From the NCBI GenBank assembly GCA_963763085.1, contig CAVXNB010000008.1:372001-436000 (forward strand): a stretch of DNA of 64,000 nucleotides, written 5' to 3'. This DNA comes from CAVXNB01 sp963763085. Lineage in GTDB: Bacteria; Actinomycetota; Acidimicrobiia; Acidimicrobiales; Bog-793. Under the pieces are notes generated by a model, which had not been told where the DNA came from, searched no databases, and worked only from the letters and a program-made list of their open reading frames with translations. Position numbers and translations under genes: made by a program. Of this stretch, positions 8,509 to 18,069 are shown piece by piece (the first letter of the stretch is position 1; every line of letters starts with the position of its first letter).

Positions 8509-9162
8509 ATGTACAGCCCGAGCCGGACCACGACACCCTCAAGACTGGCGGACAGGGCGCGCTACGACTTCGAGACCGTGCACGACGTCCTCGACCAGGC
8601 CTTGATCTGCCATGTCGCGTTCGTCGCCGACGAGCGTCCGCAAGTGCTCCCGATGCTCTTCGTCCGCATCGGCTCCACCGTCTATCTCCACGCTTCGACC
8701 GGCGCGCACGTAGCGAGGATCGCCGCCCGCCGGGGCGGGGTGCAGGTGGCCGTCGAGGCCACGATCGTCGATGCGCTCGTCCTCGCCCGCTCGGCGTTCC
8801 ACCACTCGGCGAACTACCGCGCAGTCGTGGCGCACGGATCAGCCACGATCGTGCGGGACGCGGCGCAGAAGGAGGAGATTCTCGACGCGTTGATGGAAAA
8901 GATGGCACCCGGCCGCGCCGCCCACGTCCGTGCGCCGAACGAGCTCGAGCTGCGCCAGACCGCCGTCATGGGCCTCCCCCTCGTCGAGGTGGCGGCCAAG
9001 GTCCGGACGGGGCCGCCGGCCGACGACGCGGAAGACCTGTTTCTCGGGCACTGGGCCGGTGTCTGGCCGATTCGTGAGGTACGCGGAACGCCCGAGCCGG
9101 CGCCGGATCTCGCGCCGGGGATCGTGGTGCCGGCCCACCTGCGCCCAGGCGGGCGCGACTGA
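8509..9162 (+). CDS. Pyridoxamine-5'-phosphate-oxidase-like flavoprotein (NimA type)
   Basis: 217 residues from the ATG preceded by AAAGGGA. It is a split-barrel flavin-binding protein of the NimA/PPOX-like type: an early helix VHDVLDQALICHVAFVADERPQ-like region (residues about 25-45), the strand LPMLFVRIGSTVYLHASTG, VAVEATIVDALVLARSAFHHS and NYRAVVAHGSA. Relatives include nitroimidazole-resistance proteins and uncharacterised flavoproteins; the substrate here is unknown. It is divergent from the MocR-like regulator with 33 bases between the starts, so control by that regulator is likely. It is not the standard pdxH: the sequence is of the NimA subfamily. Confidence 0.82.
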   Translation: MYSPSRTTTPSRLADRARYDFETVHDVLDQALICHVAFVADERPQVLPMLFVRIGSTVYLHASTGAHVARIAARRGGVQVAVEATIVDALVLARSAFHHSANYRAVVAHGSATIVRDAAQKEEILDALMEKMAPGRAAHVRAPNELELRQTAVMGLPLVEVAAKVRTGPPADDAEDLFLGHWAGVWPIREVRGTPEPAPDLAPGIVVPAHLRPGGRD

Positions 9163-9208
9163 GGTGCCAGTCATCGTGGCTCCGCCCTTGATCTGAGAAG
9201 CTCGGTCC

Positions 9209-10180
9209 GTGCGGTACGTCATCCTCGGCGCCGGCGCCATCGGCTGTGCAATCGGCGGGCGGCTCTTCGAGCACGGCCACGACGTCGTCCTCGTCGCGCG
9301 CGGTGCGCACCAGGCCGCGCTCGCCAGCCGCGGGCTCGAATTGCGCGACCCGGATCGCACGGTGAGGCTGCCGGTCGCATCGACGTCGACGGCGGCCGAG
9401 GCCGGATTCGACGAGGGCGACATCGCCATCCTCGCGACCAAGACCCAGCACAGCGAGCCGCTACTGATCGAGCTCGCCGCGTGCGCGCCCTCGAGCACCC
9501 CGGTCGTCTGCGCCCAGAACGGAGTGGAGAACGAGCGTCTCGCCCTGAGGCGCTTCTCCAATGTCCAGGCGATGTGCGTCATCCTTCCCGCCAGCAATGT
9601 CGAGCCGGGTGTCGTCGAGGTGCCTCACGCCCCGCTTACCGGGATCCTGGACGTCGGCCTGTACCCGTCCGGTGCCGACGACGTGACGGGGAGGATCGCG
9701 GCGGATCTGAGCGGGAGCAGCTTCGAGTCGAGGGCCGACGCCAACGTGATGGCCAGCAAGTACCTGAAGTTGAAGTCCAACATCGGCAACGCCGTCGAGG
9801 CGGCCTGCGGCACGCGGCTCGGCGAGCCGCCGGCGGCCGAGCTGTGGCGGTTGGCCCGGGAGGAGGCGGCGAGCTGCTTCGAGGCAGCCGGGATCGAGGT
9901 GGCCGATGCCGCGGAAGACGCCGAGCGCCGGGCGGCGCTCGGCGCACCCAGGCCCATCGGGGGCCGCGCCAGGGCCGGCGGGTCCTCCTGGCAGAGCCTG
10001 GCGCGTGGAACGGGCAACATCGAAGCAGACTGGCTGAACGGCGAGATCGTGCTGCTCGGTCGCCTGCACCAGATCGCGACGCCTGTGAACGAGCTGCTCC
10101 AGCGAACGGCGAACCGGATGGCCGCGGAGCGGATCCCTCCTGGTTCCATCGCGGCAGCAGATCTGCTCGCGGAGCTGTAG
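9209..10180 (+). CDS. 2-dehydropantoate 2-reductase family protein (PanE/ApbA)
   Basis: 323 residues, typical length. The N-terminal dinucleotide-binding motif is ILGAGAIGCAIGG; KTQHS follows as in the NADP-binding half; and MASKYLKLKSNIGNAVEA carries the catalytic Lys and the Asn-rich helix of the C-terminal domain. The GTG start lies 46 bases after the preceding gene without a strong ribosome site. PanE reduces ketopantoate to pantoate for CoA synthesis, but many genomes hold several ApbA-family paralogues with other oxo-acid substrates. No pantothenate gene is near, so the exact substrate stays open. Confidence 0.85.
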   Translation: MRYVILGAGAIGCAIGGRLFEHGHDVVLVARGAHQAALASRGLELRDPDRTVRLPVASTSTAAEAGFDEGDIAILATKTQHSEPLLIELAACAPSSTPVVCAQNGVENERLALRRFSNVQAMCVILPASNVEPGVVEVPHAPLTGILDVGLYPSGADDVTGRIAADLSGSSFESRADANVMASKYLKLKSNIGNAVEAACGTRLGEPPAAELWRLAREEAASCFEAAGIEVADAAEDAERRAALGAPRPIGGRARAGGSSWQSLARGTGNIEADWLNGEIVLLGRLHQIATPVNELLQRTANRMAAERIPPGSIAAADLLAEL

Positions 10181-10217
10181 CGGCCGGCGCGGCGAAGCCC
10201 GTCCCGACCGGCGCCGG

Positions 10218-11397
10218 TCAGCCCTGCATGGCGGCAGCCACGAGCCCCTGCAGCTCTGCTCGGCGCTCCGGAGGCGTCACGCGCTCGATCACGACGTTGT
10301 CGCACTCCACCCAGGAGGCCGCGTCCCGCAGCGCAGCAGTGACGTGGCCGGCGGCGTCGGGAGTCTCGAGCGAGACGTGCTTGGCGACGAGGCTGTGCCC
10401 GAGGCGGCCGGGATCCACGAGGCCGACGAGCCGGTCGCCGCCGAGCACCGGCATCGAGAAGTACCCGTGCACGCGCTTCGCGGCGGGCACGTAGGCCTCG
10501 AGGCGGTGGCTGAACGCGAACACCCGCTCGGTCCTGTCCCGGAACCACGTGAGCGAGTCGAACGGCGAGACGAGGACCGACCGCCCCCGCAGGCGCCGGC
10601 CGAGGACGGCGAGCGCCGCCTGTGAGGTGTACGCCGGCCGGTCCCAGTCCTCGACCCGGACTGGGACGAGGTCGGTGTCGCCGATCAGGCGCTCGATGTG
10701 CCGGCGCGCCAGACCGTGGTAGGCGGCGAGATCGGCTGTCGTCGCCACCCCCAACGCGGCGATGCCGGCGTTGATGAGGTGCACGTAGCACGCGTCGTCA
10801 TCGAGCTCGACGTCGAGCAGGCGCTGGGGGATCGCCCGGTCGGCGAGGTCGTAGACGCGCTGGAAGCCCTTGCGCCGGCGGCATACGAGCTCGCCGGTGT
10901 CGAGGAGACGTTCGGCGGCGATCTTGGTCTCCGACCAGTCCCACCATGGGCCGCCCTTCTTGGCGCCGCCGAGCTCACGGGCCGAGAGCGGACCCTCTTC
11001 TCGGAGCCGGTCGCGTACGTACGCGCAGCTCTTGTCGGCGTCCTCCATCCGGTGCCAGCGGTGCCCGCGGGCGGCGAGCGCCCGGCGCTTGAAGCCGTAC
11101 GCCGGCCAGTCCTCGAGCGGCACGATGCAGGCCGCGTGCGACCAGTACTCGAACGTCGAGCTGGAGGGACCCCAGTACGCCTTCTCGACCGCAAGGCGCC
11201 CGACCGGCCCGAGCCGGGCGTACGCGACGAGCTCGTGCGAGCGAGCGAGGACCGAGATCGTGTCGAGCTGCACGGCATTGCAGGCGGCGGAGCATCGCCT
11301 CGGGCCCTCCGGCGGGCCGCGGCCCGACCAATCCCTGCGCCGCGAGCGCGATCTTGCGCGCTTCGCGTGTGCTCAAGGAGATGTCCGTTTCTTGCAT
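10218..11397 (-). pseudogene. YcaQ-type winged-helix DNA glycosylase-like protein, single frameshift
   Basis: The N-terminus MQETDISLSTREARKIALAA lies in one minus-strand frame from 11397, and the rest, QLDTISVLARSHELV onward, in another from about 11277 to 10218. Removing one base in the CTGCAATG stretch near 11278-11283 would rejoin them into a ~393-residue protein. Downstream features fit the HTH_42/YcaQ family: RRHIERLIGDTDLVPV, then SPFDSLTWFRDR and LEAYVPAAKRVHGYFSMPVL. YcaQ relatives open interstrand DNA crosslinks. The coding sequence is otherwise intact over 350 codons, so either a recent mutation or an assembly indel explains the break. It is divergent from the Rsm22-like gene, 17 bases apart. 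Confidence 0.75.
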
Positions 11398-11414
11398 GGG
11401 CCTACAGTCTGCCA

Positions 11415-12449
11415 ATGTCGAGCGCGCCTCCTGACTGGTACCCGGATCCGGGGGGCGCCGACGCGGGCGCCGCGTTCGAGGCCGCGATCGAGCGAGAACT
11501 GGCGGAGGTCCGCCGCGGCGATCTGCGAGCACCGGCGGCAGCTCTGTCGGAGCGCTACCGGTCCGCCGGCGCCACCGCCGGCGGTGCCGGCGGCCGGCTC
11601 GACGCGGACCAGGTGCGGGCTTACCTCGCCACCCGGGCGCCGGCGACCTTCGCCGCCATCCGGAGCGTCCTGACCGAGCTCCGGTCCCTGCGGCCGGGTT
11701 GGGCCCCGCGGACCGTCCTCGACCTCGGCGCCGGCCCGGGAACCGCAACATGGGCTGCGGCGGCGGTGTTCCCCACCCTCGAGCGCGCCGTCCTCGTCGA
11801 GCGCGATCCGCTGATGGCGGCCGCCGGCGTCCGTCTGGCCGCCGCCGCCCCGGCCGCCCCGGCCGCCCCCGCCCCGGCTCCCGCCGCCCACTGGATCTCC
11901 GAGGACGCCGCCGCCATATCCGGCCGGCAAAGCGACCTGGTCGTGGCGGCCTACCTTCTCGGGGAGGTGGGTCGGGACCGGGAAGGCGCGGCGCTCGAGC
12001 GATGGTGGGAGGCGACGCTCGGCGAGCTCGTCCTCGTCGAGCCCGGGACGCCGGCGGGTTTCGAGCGGCTCCGGATGGCGAGGACCCTGCTCGTCGAGTG
12101 GGGCGCCCACGTCACCGCTCCCTGCCCGCATGACGGTCTCTGCCCGATGATCGGGTCGGACTGGTGTCACTTCGCGGTGCGGCTCGGGCGCTCGCCTCTG
12201 CACCGCGACGTGAAAGGGGGGCGGTTGGGGTATGAGGACGAGAAGTACTCGTTTCTTGCCGTGTCGGCGGTGAGGCCCGCTGCGTCAGCACCCCGCCTGC
12301 TGCGCTCGCCCCGCTTGCACAAGGGGCACGTTCGCGTTCGGCTCTGCGAGACGGACGGCTTGCACGAACGTGTGATCAGCCGGCGCGACGGTGAGCTCTA
12401 CAAGCGGGCCCGGGCGGCGCGGTGGGGGGACCGTCTCGACCGGGGTTGA
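11415..12449 (+). CDS. Rsm22-family methyltransferase (ribosomal small-subunit-associated)
   Basis: 344 residues from ATG 11415; a longer frame upstream is shadow. The SAM-binding motif is TVLDLGAGPGTATWAA (about residues 95-110), followed by LVERDPLM. The C-terminal Cys pattern CPHDGLCPMI and DWCHFAVRLGR, then HRDVKGG and YEDEKYSFLAV, is the Rsm22 signature, whose cysteines bind an Fe-S cluster in relatives. An Ala/Pro-rich low-complexity insert lies around residues 137-155. In mitochondria and trypanosomes the family assists small-subunit assembly; the bacterial role is unproven. The NudC-like gene begins 25 bases downstream. Confidence 0.85.
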   Translation: MSSAPPDWYPDPGGADAGAAFEAAIERELAEVRRGDLRAPAAALSERYRSAGATAGGAGGRLDADQVRAYLATRAPATFAAIRSVLTELRSLRPGWAPRTVLDLGAGPGTATWAAAAVFPTLERAVLVERDPLMAAAGVRLAAAAPAAPAAPAPAPAAHWISEDAAAISGRQSDLVVAAYLLGEVGRDREGAALERWWEATLGELVLVEPGTPAGFERLRMARTLLVEWGAHVTAPCPHDGLCPMIGSDWCHFAVRLGRSPLHRDVKGGRLGYEDEKYSFLAVSAVRPAASAPRLLRSPRLHKGHVRVRLCETDGLHERVISRRDGELYKRARAARWGDRLDRG

Positions 12450-12474
12450 ACCCGCACCGGGCCATACTGGCCCG

Positions 12475-13256
12475 ATGTTCGTTCCCTCGCTGGACCCCGC
12501 CGGCCCGCCCGACCCGTCGTCGGTGCTCGTCACCGTCGGAGCGGCCGGCGTCGCCATCCGATCGGGCATGCCGCCGGAACAAGCCGTCTTCGTCGGCGGC
12601 CTCGAAGGACGGCAGTGCTGGGCGGTGGACCTCGAGGACGACGCCAACCGCGACTCCGGGCACGCCGCCGAGCCGCCGACGCCGTCGATCTGCGCCAGCT
12701 CTGGTCGGAGGTCGACGAGGCGACGTGGACCGCGGCCGGCCGGGCCGTTCAGCTCGTCGAATGGGCCCGGACTCACCAGTTCTGCGGCCGCTGCGGCGTC
12801 CCGACCGAGGACGTGACCGGGCTGCGGGCGAAACGATGCCCCCGCTGCGGGCTCGACGCCTTCCCCCGCCTTTCCCCGGCGGTCATCTGCCTGGTCGAGC
12901 GCGCCGGCAGAGCGCTCCTGGCCCGCGGGCCGCAGTTCGCCGCCGGCATGTTCTCCTGCCTCGCCGGGTTCGTCGAGCCGGGCGAGAGCCTCGAGGAGGC
13001 CGTGGCCCGGGAGGTTCTGGAAGAGGTCGGCATCGAGGTGAGGGAGATCAGGTACTTCGGGAGTCAACCGTGGCCGTTTCCCAATTCGCTCATGATCGGC
13101 TTCACGGCCGAGTGGCGGTCCGGCGAGATCGCGGTGGACGGGACCGAGATCACCGAAGCGTCGTGGTTCGCCGCCGGGGATCTTCCGGAGCTGCCGACCC
13201 CGATCAGCATCGCCCGCAGGCTCATCGACGATTGGCTCGCCCGCGTGGGGCTTTAG
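12475..13256 (+). pseudogene. NudC-type NADH pyrophosphatase, single frameshift
   Basis: The first part (MFVPSLDPAGPPDPSS... to VDLEDDAN) is in the frame starting at 12475; the second part (RAADAVDLRQLWSEVDEA onward) is in another frame ending at 13256. The switch falls between about 12640 and 12690 and needs one base. The second part has all NudC marks: zinc ribbon CGRCG and CPRCG, the Nudix box GFVEPGESLEEAVAREVLEEVG, and SQPWPFPNS, the NADH-family motif. NudC cleaves NADH and removes NAD caps from RNA. All catalytic parts survive, so an assembly indel is a real alternative to true loss. Confidence 0.75.
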
Positions 13257-13269
13257 GCGCCGGGACCGG

Positions 13270-15061
13270 ATGGCTCGCCGGCCGGCGGGTTGGGCGCTCG
13301 CCCTCCTGATCTACCTCGCGCTGGGCGTGATCGTCTGGTGGCACGTCTGGGCAAGCGGTCCGTCGGTCACGCTGGCGGCCGGATCGAGCGATCCCGCCCA
13401 GGAGGTGTGGTTCCTGGCGTGGGCGCTGCACGCCCTCGAGCACGGCGCCAACCCCTTCTTCACCCACGCTCAGTACGCGCCGGCCGGCGTGAACCTCCTG
13501 GCCAACACTTCGATCCTGGCGCTCGGCGTGGTGTTGTCGCCCGTGACGGCGCTCTTCGGCCCCGTCGTGGCCTTCAACGTCGCGGTGACGCTCGCACCGG
13601 CCTTGAGCGCGACGGCGGCGTTCTTCGCGATCAGGCGATACGCCGCCTGGCAACCGGCGGCCTTCGTGGGCGGCCTCTGCTATGGGTTCGGCCCGTTCGT
13701 GGCGACCGACTTGCGCTTCGGACACCTGAACCTCACGTTCCTGGCGATCCCGCCCCTCATCCTCCTCGCTCTCGACGACCTGTTCGTTCGACGGAGCCGG
13801 CCGGCGCCCGCCGTGGGTGCGGTCCTCGGTGGGCTCGTCGTCGTCCAGTTCTTCGTCTCGACCGAGTTGCTCGCCGTCAGTGCCATCGTCGCGTTCGTCG
13901 GCCTCGTGGTGCTGGCGGTGAGCTCTCCACGCCGGGCACTCCCGGCCCTTCGGGCGGCCGCACCCGGACTGCTCGTCGGCTTCGTCATCGCCGTCGGCGG
14001 TGCTCGCCTACCCGGCTTGGTTCGCCGTGGCGGGGCCGAGACACATCACCGGCCCCGTCTTCCCGGACATCGGCAACCTGACCTCCACGCTCGCCGCCTC
14101 GGTCGTGCCCCACGGCGAGCGGGCCGGCGTCCGCTTCATCTCCGGCGGCAACGGCGCCTATCTCGGCGTCCCGCTGCTCGCGTCGATCGTCGCCGCCGCC
14201 TGGGTTTGGAGGCGCGACGCCGCTCTTCGCTTCTCGGTCCTCATGACGGCGATCGCGTACGTCTTCTCGCTCGGCGCCGCGCTGCACGTCGGCCAGGAGA
14301 ACACGGGCGTGCCACTTCCGGCCTGGATCCTGCAACATCTGCCACTTCTCGACTCGATCGTCGCCGCCCGTTTCGCCGTCTTCGTCGATCTCTTCGCCGG
14401 CATGTCGCTGGCGATCGTCCTCGACCGCTTGCACGCGGGAGACCTCGGAGCGCTCGCCCGCACGGGACTGCGCCGCCCGGCCGCGCCGCTGGCCGGGCGA
14501 CGCCCGGCCGTGCCGGTGGCCGGATCCGGGGCTCGGCGGCTCTCGCTCGCCTGCGGGCTGGTAGCGGTCGCGACGCTCATCCCCCTACTGCTGTCGCCCC
14601 TGTGGCCGTACGCCGTACGGCGGGTGGCCGAGCCGCAGCTGTTCCGGGCGCGCCCGCTCGCGGCGCTGGATCCGGACAGCGTCGTCCGTCTGTACCCGCC
14701 CGTGCTCGTCGACGACGACCCGCTTATCTGGCAGGCCCTCGGCGGGGTCGGTTACGAGCTCTCCGACGGCTACGCCATTGTCCCCGGGCTCCGCGGTCAC
14801 GCCACCGAGGATCCGCCCGTCGACGCCCTGTCGCTCGTGTTCGCGGCGGGCGTGCTCGGGACGCTCCGGGTCCCCGCCAGCACCTCGACCGACGTGGCGA
14901 TCCGCCGTGCTCTGGCCGGCGGCCACATCACGGCGCTGGTGGTCGCGCCCGGCGGGAGGGACTCGGCCAAGGTCGTCTCGATCCTCACCTCGGCGCTCGG
15001 CCGGCCGACCCGGCGCTCCGGCGGCGCCGCCGTCTGGACGATGGCGGGCAACGGGGCGTGA
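13270..15061 (+). pseudogene. Polytopic membrane protein (GT-C-like), single frameshift
   Basis: The first half (MARRPAGWALALLIYLALG...) runs from 13270 to about 13998; the second half (VLAYPAWFAVAGPRH...) continues in another frame to 15061. One base at about 13990-14000 separates them. Joined, the product is about 597 residues with many hydrophobic helices, among them WALALLIYLALGVIVWW, PLILLALDDLF and ALRFSVLMTAIAYVFSLGA, and a soluble C-terminal region from about DSVVRLYPP. The layout resembles GT-C-type glycosyltransferase-like membrane proteins, whose substrates are mostly unknown. It lies 13 bases after the NudC-like gene and in the same direction. Confidence 0.65.
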
Positions 15062-15087
15062 CGGGTACGGCCTGTACAGGACCAGTA

Positions 15088-15102
15088 TTGTCATAACATT
15101 CC
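15088..15102 (+). promoter_or_regulatory. Motif TTGTCATAACATTCC, copy 1 (before the dppC-like gene)
   Basis: The 15-base motif recurs exactly at 19113-19127, before the binding-protein gene of the same transporter. In each copy a strong GGGGGAGG ribosome site follows. A shared promoter or operator is inferred; TTGTCA could be a -35 box, but no good -10 box follows this copy. Confidence 0.5.
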
Positions 15103-15143
15103 GACCGGTCCGATCGGCGGCCAGGGTTTCGGGGGAGGTGCAG

Positions 15144-16085
15144 ATGGCCGTGGGGACCGCCTCTGCGGGCGTCATCGCGCAGCCGGCGTCGACGGCGGAC
15201 CGCGGGTACTGGAGCGCGGCGTGGTACCAGCTTCGCCACGACCGTCTCGCCATGGTCGGCCTGTTCTTCGTGATCCTCCTGATCGCCGCCGCCATCTTCG
15301 CTCCGCTCATTTCGCCCTATCCCCCGAACCTGCAGCTGGCGAGCGGCCTCACCGCGTCGGGCAACCCGCGGCCGCCGAGCGCGCAGTTCCTCCTCGGCAC
15401 CGATCCTCTCGGTCGTGACGAGCTGTCGCGGCTGTTGTTCGGCGCCAGGATCTCGCTCGTGGTCGGGCTCGGCTCCGCCTTCATCGGCGGGGTCCTCGGC
15501 CTGGCGATCGGGGGCGTCGCGGCGCTGTTCGGCGGCCTGCTCGACAAGATCCTCATGCGGCTCGCCGACGTGATCCTGAGCTTTCCCATCCTGCTGCTCG
15601 CGACCGCCCTGCTGGCGGTGACCCAGGCCGGTGTGGCGACGATCAGCATCATCGTCGGCATCGGCTTCGGCGCCTATCTGGCCCGGGTCGTGTACTCGCA
15701 GGCGGTGACGCTGCGGGAGCGTGACTTCGTGCTCGCGGCGCGCACGTCGGCGGTCAGCCGGGGCCGGATCCTGATCCGCCACATCGTCCCGCACGTGATG
15801 CCGAGCATCATCGTCTTCGGAACGCTCGGCGTCGCGACCGCGATCCAGCTCGAGGCGGCGCTCAGCTATGTCGGCCTCGGCATCCATCCGCCGACCGCGT
15901 CGTGGGGGAACATGATCGCCGACGGGCAGAACTACATGACCACTGCCCCGTGGCTCGTGCTGTTCCCGGGGTTGGCGATCATGTTCGCGATGCTCGGTTT
16001 CTCGATCGTGGGCGACGGGATCCGGGACGCGCTCGACCCGACGCTGGAGCGGACCGTGCAACTGAAGCTCGGCAGCATCCGGTGA
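15144..16085 (+). CDS. ABC transporter permease, DppC type
   Basis: 313 residues from an ATG preceded by GGGGGAGG. It is an inner-membrane permease with an N-terminal helix LAMVGLFFVILLIAAAIFAP, the OppC-N signature FLLGTDPLGRDELSRLLFGARISL, several membrane helices, and the EAA coupling loop with EAALSYVGLGIHPPTASWG. It pairs with the next gene to form the pore of a peptide/nickel/oligosaccharide-type importer. The stop and the next start overlap (GTGA). It is the first gene of a tightly packed operon of five transporter and several catabolic genes. The Dpp family is named for peptides, but the catabolic genes downstream suggest a sugar acid or related compound. Confidence 0.93.
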   Translation: MAVGTASAGVIAQPASTADRGYWSAAWYQLRHDRLAMVGLFFVILLIAAAIFAPLISPYPPNLQLASGLTASGNPRPPSAQFLLGTDPLGRDELSRLLFGARISLVVGLGSAFIGGVLGLAIGGVAALFGGLLDKILMRLADVILSFPILLLATALLAVTQAGVATISIIVGIGFGAYLARVVYSQAVTLRERDFVLAARTSAVSRGRILIRHIVPHVMPSIIVFGTLGVATAIQLEAALSYVGLGIHPPTASWGNMIADGQNYMTTAPWLVLFPGLAIMFAMLGFSIVGDGIRDALDPTLERTVQLKLGSIR

Positions 16086-17002
16086 CGCGCTACGTGCTCG
16101 GCCGCCTCGGGTGGGCGGTGGTCGTCATCCTGGCGATCACGCTCATCACCTTCGGCGTCACGTTCCTGTCGCCGGTCGACCCTGCGCGCCTGTATGCGGG
16201 GCTTCGGGCCACGCACGCCGAGTACGAGATCGCCCGCCGGACGCTCGGGCTCAACCGCCCGATTTTCGTGCAGTACGCCCTGTATCTCGACCGAATCGTG
16301 CACGGAAATCTCGGCCAGTCGTACTCGACCGGCGAGTCGGTGCGCTCGATCGTGCTGAGCCGCCTGCCCGCGACCATCGCCCTCGCGGCTGCCGGGCTGC
16401 TCGTCGAAGTCGTCATCGGCCTTCCGCTCGGGATACTGGCGGCGCTCAAGTGGCAGAGCCTGGCCGACCGGGCCGTCCTGACGGGCTCGCTCCTCGGGGT
16501 GGTGATGCCGCAGTTCGTCCTCGGCTTCCTGCTGCTGTACTTCTTCGCCTACAAGATCCCGATCTTCCCGCTCGGGGCCACGGCATCGCTCCCGGCGGTG
16601 GTGCTGCCGGCGCTGGCGCTCGGGCTGCCGGGTGCCGCCTGGTACGCCCGCATGGTGCGGTCGTCGGTCCTCAACGTGCTCGGCGAGGACTACGTCCGCA
16701 ATTGCAGGGCGAAAGGCCTGTCGGAATGGGTGGTCGTGCTGCGCCACGTGCTGCGGAACTCGGCGGGACCAGCGATCACCATGATCGGCCTGGACTTCGG
16801 CATCTTCCTCGGCGGTGTGCTCATCGTCGAGCAGGTCTTCGGGTGGCCCGGGATCGGCCAGCAGATGTGGAACGCCATCAGTGCGAACGACATCCCGGTC
16901 GTCATGGGAACCGTCATCGTCGCGGCGACCGCCGTCGTGATCTTCAACCTGTGCGCCGACATCGCGAACGCGTTCCTCGATCCGCGGATCAAGTATTCGT
17001 GA
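16082..17002 (+). CDS. ABC transporter permease, DppB type
   Basis: 306 residues from GTG 16082, overlapping the previous stop; the frame open further upstream is shadow. The N-terminus RYVLGRLGWAVVVILAITLITF is the typical DppB first helix; ARRTLGLNRPIFVQYALYL, SYSTGESVRSIVLSRLPATI and IVEQVFGWPGIGQQMWNAI are family landmarks, the last close to the coupling region. It forms a heterodimeric channel with the DppC-type protein. Gene order is C before B, the reverse of the usual order. Its stop overlaps the ATPase start. Confidence 0.93.
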   Translation: MTRYVLGRLGWAVVVILAITLITFGVTFLSPVDPARLYAGLRATHAEYEIARRTLGLNRPIFVQYALYLDRIVHGNLGQSYSTGESVRSIVLSRLPATIALAAAGLLVEVVIGLPLGILAALKWQSLADRAVLTGSLLGVVMPQFVLGFLLLYFFAYKIPIFPLGATASLPAVVLPALALGLPGAAWYARMVRSSVLNVLGEDYVRNCRAKGLSEWVVVLRHVLRNSAGPAITMIGLDFGIFLGGVLIVEQVFGWPGIGQQMWNAISANDIPVVMGTVIVAATAVVIFNLCADIANAFLDPRIKYS

Positions 17003-18069
17003 CCCGTCCCGGTCGTCCCGTGGCGACGCCGCCAGCCACTGCGCCCGCGGCGAGCGGCGCCGGCAATGATGCGCCGGCCATCCTCGAAGTGAGAGGGCTG
17101 TCAACGGTTTACGGGACGTCGCGCGGCCAGATCGAGGCGGTCAAGGACGTCTCGTTCGAGGTCCTCGCGGGCGAGGCGGTCGGCATCGTGGGGGAGTCCG
17201 GCTGCGGCAAGACCGCGCTCGCGCTCTCGCTCCTCCGGCTCCTGCCGAGAAACGGCCGCATCTCGAACGGCCAAGTCCTCCTCGAAGGTCTCGACCTCGT
17301 CACGGCGGACCGCAAGACCCTGCGCAACCTTCGTGGCCGGCGCATCGCCATGGTGTTCCAGGACTCGATGACCTCGCTCGACCCCGTCATGCCCATCGGC
17401 CGCCAGATCGCCGAAGGGATCGTCGCCCATCTCGGACTGTCCCGCCAGCAAGCCCTTGCTCGGGCGGTGGCCCTGCTCGAGGAGGTCGGGGTCCCGGATC
17501 CGACCGCCCGCCTCGGGCAGTATCCGCACCAGCTGAGCGGGGGGCTCCGCCAGCGCGTCGCCATCGCCGTCGCGATCTCCGCCGACCCCGAGGTCCTGAT
17601 CGCCGACGAGCCGACGACGGCGCTGGATGTCACGATCCAGGCGCAGATCCTCGACCTCCTCGCGCGAGAGCGCGACCGCCACGGCATGGCGCTCATCCTG
17701 ATCACGCACGATCTCGGCGTCGTCGGAAGCGTCACCGACCGGATGATCGTCATGTACTCCGGGCGGGTCGTCGAGTCCGGCACGACGGCGGCCATCTTCG
17801 CCGACCCCCGGCACCCCTACACCCTCGGCCTGCTCGACTCGGTGCCGCGGGTGAACGCCCCGATCGAGCGTCGCCTGCGCGCGATCCCCGGTTCGCCGCC
17901 GACCGGCTACCAGGCCGCCGCCGGCTGCCCGTTCGCTCCGCGATGCTCCTTTGCAATCGAGCGGTGCCTCGTAGAGGACCCGGCTCTCGAGCAGGTACCC
18001 GACGGTGACGACTCCCATCACGCCGCCTGTCACGTCGACGTGAGAGTCACTGTGAGATCACCGTCGTGA
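16999..18069 (+). CDS. ABC transporter ATP-binding protein, DppD type
   Basis: 356 residues from GTG 16999 overlapping the preceding stop; GTG 17020 is an alternative that trims seven residues. Walker A is GESGCGKTAL, the signature LSGGLRQRVAIA (Gly-Gly-Leu in place of the usual Gly-Gly-Met/Gln), Walker B VLIADEPTTALD, and the H-loop ITHDLGVV. The C-terminal oligopeptide-transporter extension has CPFAPRCSFAIERC, the four-Cys Fe-S-type signature of this subfamily. It powers import together with the DppF-type partner. The first 30 residues are Pro/Ala-rich and probably disordered. Confidence 0.93.
   Translation: MTRPGRPVATPPATAPAASGAGNDAPAILEVRGLSTVYGTSRGQIEAVKDVSFEVLAGEAVGIVGESGCGKTALALSLLRLLPRNGRISNGQVLLEGLDLVTADRKTLRNLRGRRIAMVFQDSMTSLDPVMPIGRQIAEGIVAHLGLSRQQALARAVALLEEVGVPDPTARLGQYPHQLSGGLRQRVAIAVAISADPEVLIADEPTTALDVTIQAQILDLLARERDRHGMALILITHDLGVVGSVTDRMIVMYSGRVVESGTTAAIFADPRHPYTLGLLDSVPRVNAPIERRLRAIPGSPPTGYQAAAGCPFAPRCSFAIERCLVEDPALEQVPDGDDSHHAACHVDVRVTVRSPS

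Noticed and set aside
12391..12816. 141-residue frame over the NudC-like gene as a separate protein
   Set aside because: It starts as the N-terminal part of NudC and then leaves the family sequence where the one-base shift occurs; better explained as part of a broken gene.
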